Assembly: GCA_944376745.1 (NCBI GenBank)
Contig: CALWDR010000175.1
Coordinates: 1-36,704 of the forward strand
Direction of reading: 5' to 3'
DNA: 36,704 nt
From: an uncultured Lachnospiraceae bacterium
Lineage (GTDB): Bacteria > Bacillota > Clostridia > Lachnospirales > Lachnospiraceae
Within the stretch, counting starts at the first letter, position 1. Each line of letters opens with the position of its first letter. A program made the position numbers and the translations under genes. Positions 32,727 through 36,704 of the stretch are shown piece after piece. The notes under the pieces are model-generated. The model worked only from the letters and a program-made list of their open reading frames with translations, was not told the DNA's origin and did not search any database.

Positions 32727-32762
32727 TATCCGAATCCCCGGCAAGCTCTAGGGATTCGGATA
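32727..32762 (-). repeat. 12-bp hairpin between the binding-protein and permease genes
   Basis: TATCCGAATCCC and its exact complement (32762-32751 and 32738-32727) flank a 12-base loop in the 78-base gap. No long T-run follows. Such intercistronic hairpins in sugar importer operons commonly let the binding protein be made in excess of the permeases, by partial termination or 3'-end protection. Confidence 0.75.
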
Positions 32763-32778
32763 GGGTACTTCCGCTCTC

Positions 32779-34434
32779 TTATTTGCCTATAAACCGGTCA
32801 TAAGCCGCCTGCTGGATTTCCAGCACTTCCGCAAGGCCCATACCATTCAGTTCCTCCACAAAGGCATCGAAATTATCGAGGGACTCCTCCCCGGTCAGGA
32901 ACTTATATCCCATCTGTTCCATATATGTATTGATGGCGTTTGTCAAATCCGAATACCGTGTATTTTCCTCCTCCGTCAGAGAGATCCGCGGCACGCAATG
33001 TTCCTGTGCCTCCGTATTGTCAATCCATTTATATACGGCTTCTGCCGTCTCCTCAGAAAATCCGATCTCTACCATATGCGCAAGCTGAACAGAAATGCCA
33101 GTGCCGTTGGTTCCGATATATTTTCCCCGGGCCGTGCTGGTACCGTCCGGGTCCTCGGTGACCAGCTCCGTCCACTGAGGCTGCCCCTCCTCGTCCAGAT
33201 AATAGCTGACACCCTCCGTACCGTAGTTCCAGTACATCATGCCTTCCTCGGTATACCCGTAATTCAGCCATTCCAAAGCGGTAATCAGCTTCTCCTCAGG
33301 ACAGGAGGTGGTAATCATGGCGCACCAGCCCTGCGTCCCGCTGTAGCGTGCCTGAATAAAGCAGGTGGGCTCGCCCTCTGCGATTCTCGGATATTCAATG
33401 CCGACCCAGTTAGCCCCGGTTCCTTCCGCCTCCGCGTCAGCTCTCCAGTTCGTAAGCTGAGAACTGGCCGTAAGGGATGCGCCGATCTCATTGTTCAGCA
33501 CCTTGGTCCGCATTGCAACGTCGTCCATCGTCAGAGAATCCGTGTCAATAAGCCCCATCTCCCACCAGCGGTTCAGATATTCCACGTAATTTTTCCATTC
33601 CTCCTGGGTCTGAGCCACCTGTATCTTTCCATCGTCATCCACATAAAAGGACAGACCGCCGAAGTTGCCGTAAGCTCCCGCTCCGGAAGCCAGACCGGAC
33701 ATATTAAAACGAGCCGTATAGAAACCCATGGTGGCATTGTATTTTTCTTTGAAAGCAACCAGCACCTTCTCCCAATCGTCCAGGGTAACCGGTGCTTCCA
33801 GTCCGCACTCGTCCAGCCAGTCCTGACGGATGACGGGCCCCAGGTAGGTAATATTGAACAGATCCTCACAGAAATTTTCCACGCCGTAGAAGCTGCCGCT
33901 GTCCGTTGTCAGAGACTCTAGCACTTTTTCGTATTTGGGATCATGGATCGTCTCCCAATAATCCGGCGCGTAAATAGGAAGATACTCCGTCAGATCGTAA
34001 ATGATACCGTCGTTGATCAACTGCTGGGCATCGGAAGGCATGATATCCGTAAAAATTATATCCGGCAGCACTTCTTCCGTAAGCAGCAGATTATAAGCCT
34101 GCGTGATATCCGCGCCCTCCGCCGGGAACTGCCACTCCACCTCCACGCCTGTATTTTCCGCAAGTCCGGTATGGAACGGGGACTCGGTATAGTCCGCGTA
34201 GCAGGTGGCCGGGGTAATCTGACCCTTGGACCATACGGTCAGCGTATCCTCCGTATCCAGAGGATAGGTGACGTCCACCGGTTCCACATCCTCTCCTATC
34301 TCAACAGATCCCTTGCCAGAGTCCTGGCTTTCATTACTCCCTTCCTCTGATTCACCGCCGCATCCGGCCAGTCCCACGGCCATGGTAAAAGTTAACGTGA
34401 TCGCCAATACCTGTGTTAAGCTTCTTCGCTTCAT
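32779..34434 (-). CDS. Extracellular sugar-binding lipoprotein (second locus)
   Basis: This 551-residue solute-binding protein has a lipoprotein signal with lipobox LAGC (Cys25) and an acidic Ser/Glu-rich linker. A family 1 binding fold of the LplA-like size class (about 500-550 residues) follows, with DTLTVWSKGQI, LLTEEVLPDIIFTDIMP and YGTEGVSYYLDEEGQPQWTELV as recognisable elements. ATG 34434 (AAGGAAG upstream) is preferred to the open frame up to 34539. It is the first gene of the second importer operon and lies opposite a probable AraC-controlled promoter. Confidence 0.92.
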   Translation of the reverse strand: MKRRSLTQVLAITLTFTMAVGLAGCGGESEEGSNESQDSGKGSVEIGEDVEPVDVTYPLDTEDTLTVWSKGQITPATCYADYTESPFHTGLAENTGVEVEWQFPAEGADITQAYNLLLTEEVLPDIIFTDIMPSDAQQLINDGIIYDLTEYLPIYAPDYWETIHDPKYEKVLESLTTDSGSFYGVENFCEDLFNITYLGPVIRQDWLDECGLEAPVTLDDWEKVLVAFKEKYNATMGFYTARFNMSGLASGAGAYGNFGGLSFYVDDDGKIQVAQTQEEWKNYVEYLNRWWEMGLIDTDSLTMDDVAMRTKVLNNEIGASLTASSQLTNWRADAEAEGTGANWVGIEYPRIAEGEPTCFIQARYSGTQGWCAMITTSCPEEKLITALEWLNYGYTEEGMMYWNYGTEGVSYYLDEEGQPQWTELVTEDPDGTSTARGKYIGTNGTGISVQLAHMVEIGFSEETAEAVYKWIDNTEAQEHCVPRISLTEEENTRYSDLTNAINTYMEQMGYKFLTGEESLDNFDAFVEELNGMGLAEVLEIQQAAYDRFIGK

Positions 34435-34541
34435 ATTACTGCTTCTTCCTTCTGTTTTTGTGAAATTTTTTGTAACATTAAGAAAAATGATTGGAAGCTT
34501 CCCGGAACCCCAGCGTCTTCTGGTTGTTCCCTGCGGCATTT

Positions 34542-34571
34542 ATGCTAGCACGCAAATCCATGCTCTGTAAA
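34542..34571 (-). promoter_or_regulatory. Candidate promoter of the second importer operon
   Basis: On the minus strand, -35 TTTACA (34571-34566), an 18-base spacer and -10 TAGCAT (34547-34542). It lies about 108 bases before the binding-protein start and abuts direct repeats that look like activator sites. Confidence 0.5.
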
Positions 34572-34656
34572 TGGATGAAACCGGAAATCATGGACGAAAA
34601 CCGGGATTTTCTCCGATTTTACATCTACCATTCCGGTCATGATAGACCAAAACCAG
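34571..34656 (-). promoter_or_regulatory. Direct repeats upstream of the -35: candidate AraC-type operator
   Basis: In plus-strand orientation ATGGATGAAACCGG (34571-34584) and ATGGACGAAAACCGG (34590-34604) repeat with a 20-bp period, and a weaker copy, ATAGACCAAAACCAG, lies at 34642-34656. Two repeats one double helical turn apart touching the -35 are the usual layout of AraC/XylS activator sites. Binding by the adjacent regulator is inference. Confidence 0.45.
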
Positions 34657-34665
34657 AATCTTTGC

Positions 34666-36585
34666 TTACGGACTTTCCTGTTTCAGCCCTTTTGCCATCT
34701 CCCGGTATTCCCCAGGCGTAATCCCCTCCTGCTGCTTAAATTGCCGGATGAACACATTGCTGCTCAAAAATCCGCTCTCTTCCGCGATCTTTAAAATACT
34801 TTTCCCTGTCCCCCGCAATTCCTCCTTGGCATGATTCAGGCGAACGGACACCACATAACCGGGTATGGAGACTCCATAGCGGCTCTTAAACAATTTCGAC
34901 ACATAGCCGCCGGAACGTCCCACCTGCTCCCCGATCATCGTCACCGACAGATCCGGGTCAGAAAAATGCTCCTCTATATAGCGCCGGGCCTGGCCCGCGC
35001 AATCCTGCTCCTCTCTATTCTCCCGGTTCTTCTCGCGGAGCATGCTAAGAAGCTGGCCCAGCATTTCCTTAAACTGCTCCAGCGTAGGCTTCGCCAAAAG
35101 CTCCGTAACCGCCTCCGCTCCTTCCTGGGCCGAGTACCCCACAGAGCTCATGGCCCTGTTTATGGTGCTTGCGATCTCGAATTTAAAACACTCCACGGTC
35201 TCCATGGAAGCCTCCTTGTTAATACCGTGAAGGATCAAAAGCTCCTCCAGAAATTTATCCGGCTCCTTTGTCTCTTCCGGCTCACGGACATACTTCAGCA
35301 TCATTTTGGACAGCCGGGACTCTGCGGAAGCGTGATAACAAAACCTCCGATCCCGAACCCTGTCATACTCCAGGATCTGCATATCCCCCAAAAGATACCG
35401 GTATTGAAAAGCCTTGATGGCCTCCTTACAGGCAGCGGGAATTTCTTCCGCCCCAGTATGGATCTCACTGACGGCCATCACGATCTCTCCTGCATAGTGC
35501 TGTTTTAAGAACAGTTTTCCCTCCTCCAAGATCTCCTTTACAGACGACACATCCGCCTCTCCTCTTATATTCACCAGCACGGTATAGCGGTTCTCAGAGC
35601 TTGCAACCACATATCCCCTGTGCACCCGGTTACACAGCTCCTCAAATACATTTCCTATAATAAAAGGAAGCAGATCCATTCCCATCGTATTCTCTGCCTC
35701 TATCAACATGATCCCCACCAGAAACCGCCAGGAGCAAAGCTCTATGCCAGCTTTCGCGCAGGCCTCATAAATATCTCCTTCCACCCCTCCGTCCAGAAGT
35801 GCCGTCAGGAATCGGTCCCTGCGCAGATTTTCACTGCTCTTCAGTTTCAGGTTCAAAAGCCTCCATTCCTCTTTCTGCTTCTCAAACAGGGAGGTAATAT
35901 ACTCAAATTCCCTGTACACTCTGCCCTGATCCGCCGTCTCTTTCTCGCCTTGCAGCCTGGCAACCATATTTTTTACAGGCTCATACGCGCGGACGGTATT
36001 CCGGTACGCCACCAAAATACTGGTAAGGCAGGAAATTACGATACTGATGCCGCAAAACAGGCGAAGCCGGAACAACTGTTTCCAAAAATAATCGAACGGA
36101 ATTGCCGAGGCGTAATACCCCTCCAGAATACTGGACTCCTCCACCTGAAGCATATAGGATTTCTGATCCAGCTTCATCTGATACGGTGTTCCGATCTTAG
36201 AATACCCGTCAAGATTCCAGTTCTGATTCCGGTCACTGCTGAAAAGCAACTCCTTATCCTGATTAAACATCATAGTGATTCCCCCGGAATCCATGTTTCT
36301 CTGCTCGATCAGCTGATTGATATACCCCTGTTCCAGAACTACCACGACGACATAGCTTTTCTCCATATCCTGATCATTTAACTGCCGCATTGCTACGCAC
36401 AGATAATAATCGCTGCTGTCGCGGTTCATGATGAAAAAGGACGGCCTTCTGGCGTTGGCTGTAAGCATCGCCCAGAATTCCTCCCGAAAATCCTTTTCCC
36501 CACTGTCCGCATAGTAGCTATCATAATAATAATCGGCTTTGATGGAAGCATTGACGCTGGAAACGATCTTGCCATCCAGGTTCAT
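34666..36585 (-). CDS. AraC-family membrane-bound regulator, N-terminally truncated
   Basis: The 639 visible residues hold the remainder of an extracytoplasmic Cache-like sensor domain (1-170), a membrane segment (about 176-196), a HAMP/linker region, a long central segment and a C-terminal AraC double helix-turn-helix (last 100 residues, IAEESGFLSSNVFIRQFKQQEGITPGEYREM). Proteins of this type normally start with a first membrane helix and about 100 more residues. Here the frame is closed by a TAA at 36592-36594, and the sequence beyond encodes a transposase end. ATG 36585 has no good ribosome binding site, so the gene is probably broken. It was presumably the activator of the adjacent sugar operon. 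Confidence 0.85.
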   Translation of the reverse strand: MNLDGKIVSSVNASIKADYYYDSYYADSGEKDFREEFWAMLTANARRPSFFIMNRDSSDYYLCVAMRQLNDQDMEKSYVVVVVLEQGYINQLIEQRNMDSGGITMMFNQDKELLFSSDRNQNWNLDGYSKIGTPYQMKLDQKSYMLQVEESSILEGYYASAIPFDYFWKQLFRLRLFCGISIVISCLTSILVAYRNTVRAYEPVKNMVARLQGEKETADQGRVYREFEYITSLFEKQKEEWRLLNLKLKSSENLRRDRFLTALLDGGVEGDIYEACAKAGIELCSWRFLVGIMLIEAENTMGMDLLPFIIGNVFEELCNRVHRGYVVASSENRYTVLVNIRGEADVSSVKEILEEGKLFLKQHYAGEIVMAVSEIHTGAEEIPAACKEAIKAFQYRYLLGDMQILEYDRVRDRRFCYHASAESRLSKMMLKYVREPEETKEPDKFLEELLILHGINKEASMETVECFKFEIASTINRAMSSVGYSAQEGAEAVTELLAKPTLEQFKEMLGQLLSMLREKNRENREEQDCAGQARRYIEEHFSDPDLSVTMIGEQVGRSGGYVSKLFKSRYGVSIPGYVVSVRLNHAKEELRGTGKSILKIAEESGFLSSNVFIRQFKQQEGITPGEYREMAKGLKQESP

Positions 36586-36704
36586 CCGCAATTATCCGTT
36601 AAGCCCGACTTTGAATACATCAATTTCGCAGCCAGTAAGGTTATGTTACATCGTCCATACATGGTACGCTTTATCATTTTTAGTTTGCTGTTGGTCCCTT
36701 CAAC
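36582..36704 (-). CDS. ISL3-like transposase, C-terminal end (runs off the right edge)
   Basis: In the frame ending at TGA 36584-36582 the last 40 residues read VEGTNSKLKMIKRTMYGRCN, then ITLLAAKLMYSKSGLTDNCG. The motif VEGxNxKxKxIKRxxYG is the DDE-domain C-terminal signature (catalytic Glu) of ISL3-family transposases. Its stop overlaps the first possible ATG of the truncated AraC gene (ATGA), so the IS end and the regulator are directly joined. No terminal inverted repeat was identified between them. Whether the transposase is complete upstream cannot be seen. Confidence 0.72.
   Translation of the reverse strand, partial: VEGTNSKLKMIKRTMYGRCNITLLAAKLMYSKSGLTDNCG

Overview
The window looks like a chromosomal segment of a Gram-positive, spore-forming gut-type clostridium, most likely Lachnospiraceae. 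The evidence is a division/cell-wall (dcw) cluster in clostridial order, a T-box-controlled thrS, a Spo0E-like protein, DUF1540 and DUF3791 proteins, and two LplA/LplB/YtcP-type sugar ABC importers. The assignment rests on gene content and protein style, not on a database search. Essentially every real gene lies on the minus strand, so the window is best read from right to left.

Left block (1-12.1 kb, visibly AT-richer between about 3 and 12.4 kb): a sugar-uptake and catabolism locus. In transcription order it holds a membrane-anchored solute-binding protein, a YesM-type histidine kinase and a YesN/AraC-type response regulator. A strong terminator follows. Then come a lipoprotein solute-binding protein, two ABC permeases and a TIM-barrel sugar isomerase/epimerase. 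After a 450-base gap with no recognised gene come a DUF3791 protein, two tandem zinc alcohol/polyol dehydrogenases and an RpiB/LacAB-type isomerase that runs off the left edge. The two-component system probably senses the sugar and drives the importer operon.

Middle block (12.4-24.9 kb, GC-rich): the dcw cluster mraZ - rsmH - ftsL - class B PBP - second class B (SpoVD-like) PBP - mraY - murD - ftsW - ftsQ/divIB - ftsZ. It begins with a promoter and four 10-bp MraZ boxes and ends in a GC-rich hairpin after ftsZ. ftsZ has its own promoter. murG, murE and ftsA are absent from the cluster. Several tandem repeats sit inside it: in the murD N-terminus, between mraY and murD, in the PBP tail, and between ftsL and rsmH. 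A fragment of an IS transposase lies just beyond ftsZ.

Next block (24.9-30.1 kb): a 54-residue Spo0E-like phosphatase with its own promoter and terminator, a Cys-rich DUF1540 protein, thrS with a complete T-box leader (specifier ACC), a SEC-C protein and a CwlD-like N-acetylmuramoyl-L-alanine amidase.

Right block (30.2-36.7 kb): a second sugar-import locus with a lipoprotein binding protein, two permeases and a GH1 beta-glucosidase wrecked by an internal deletion. Upstream lies an AraC-family membrane regulator whose 5' end is replaced by the 3' end of an ISL3-like transposase at the window edge. Thus both ends of this second locus are damaged, while its transporter genes remain intact.
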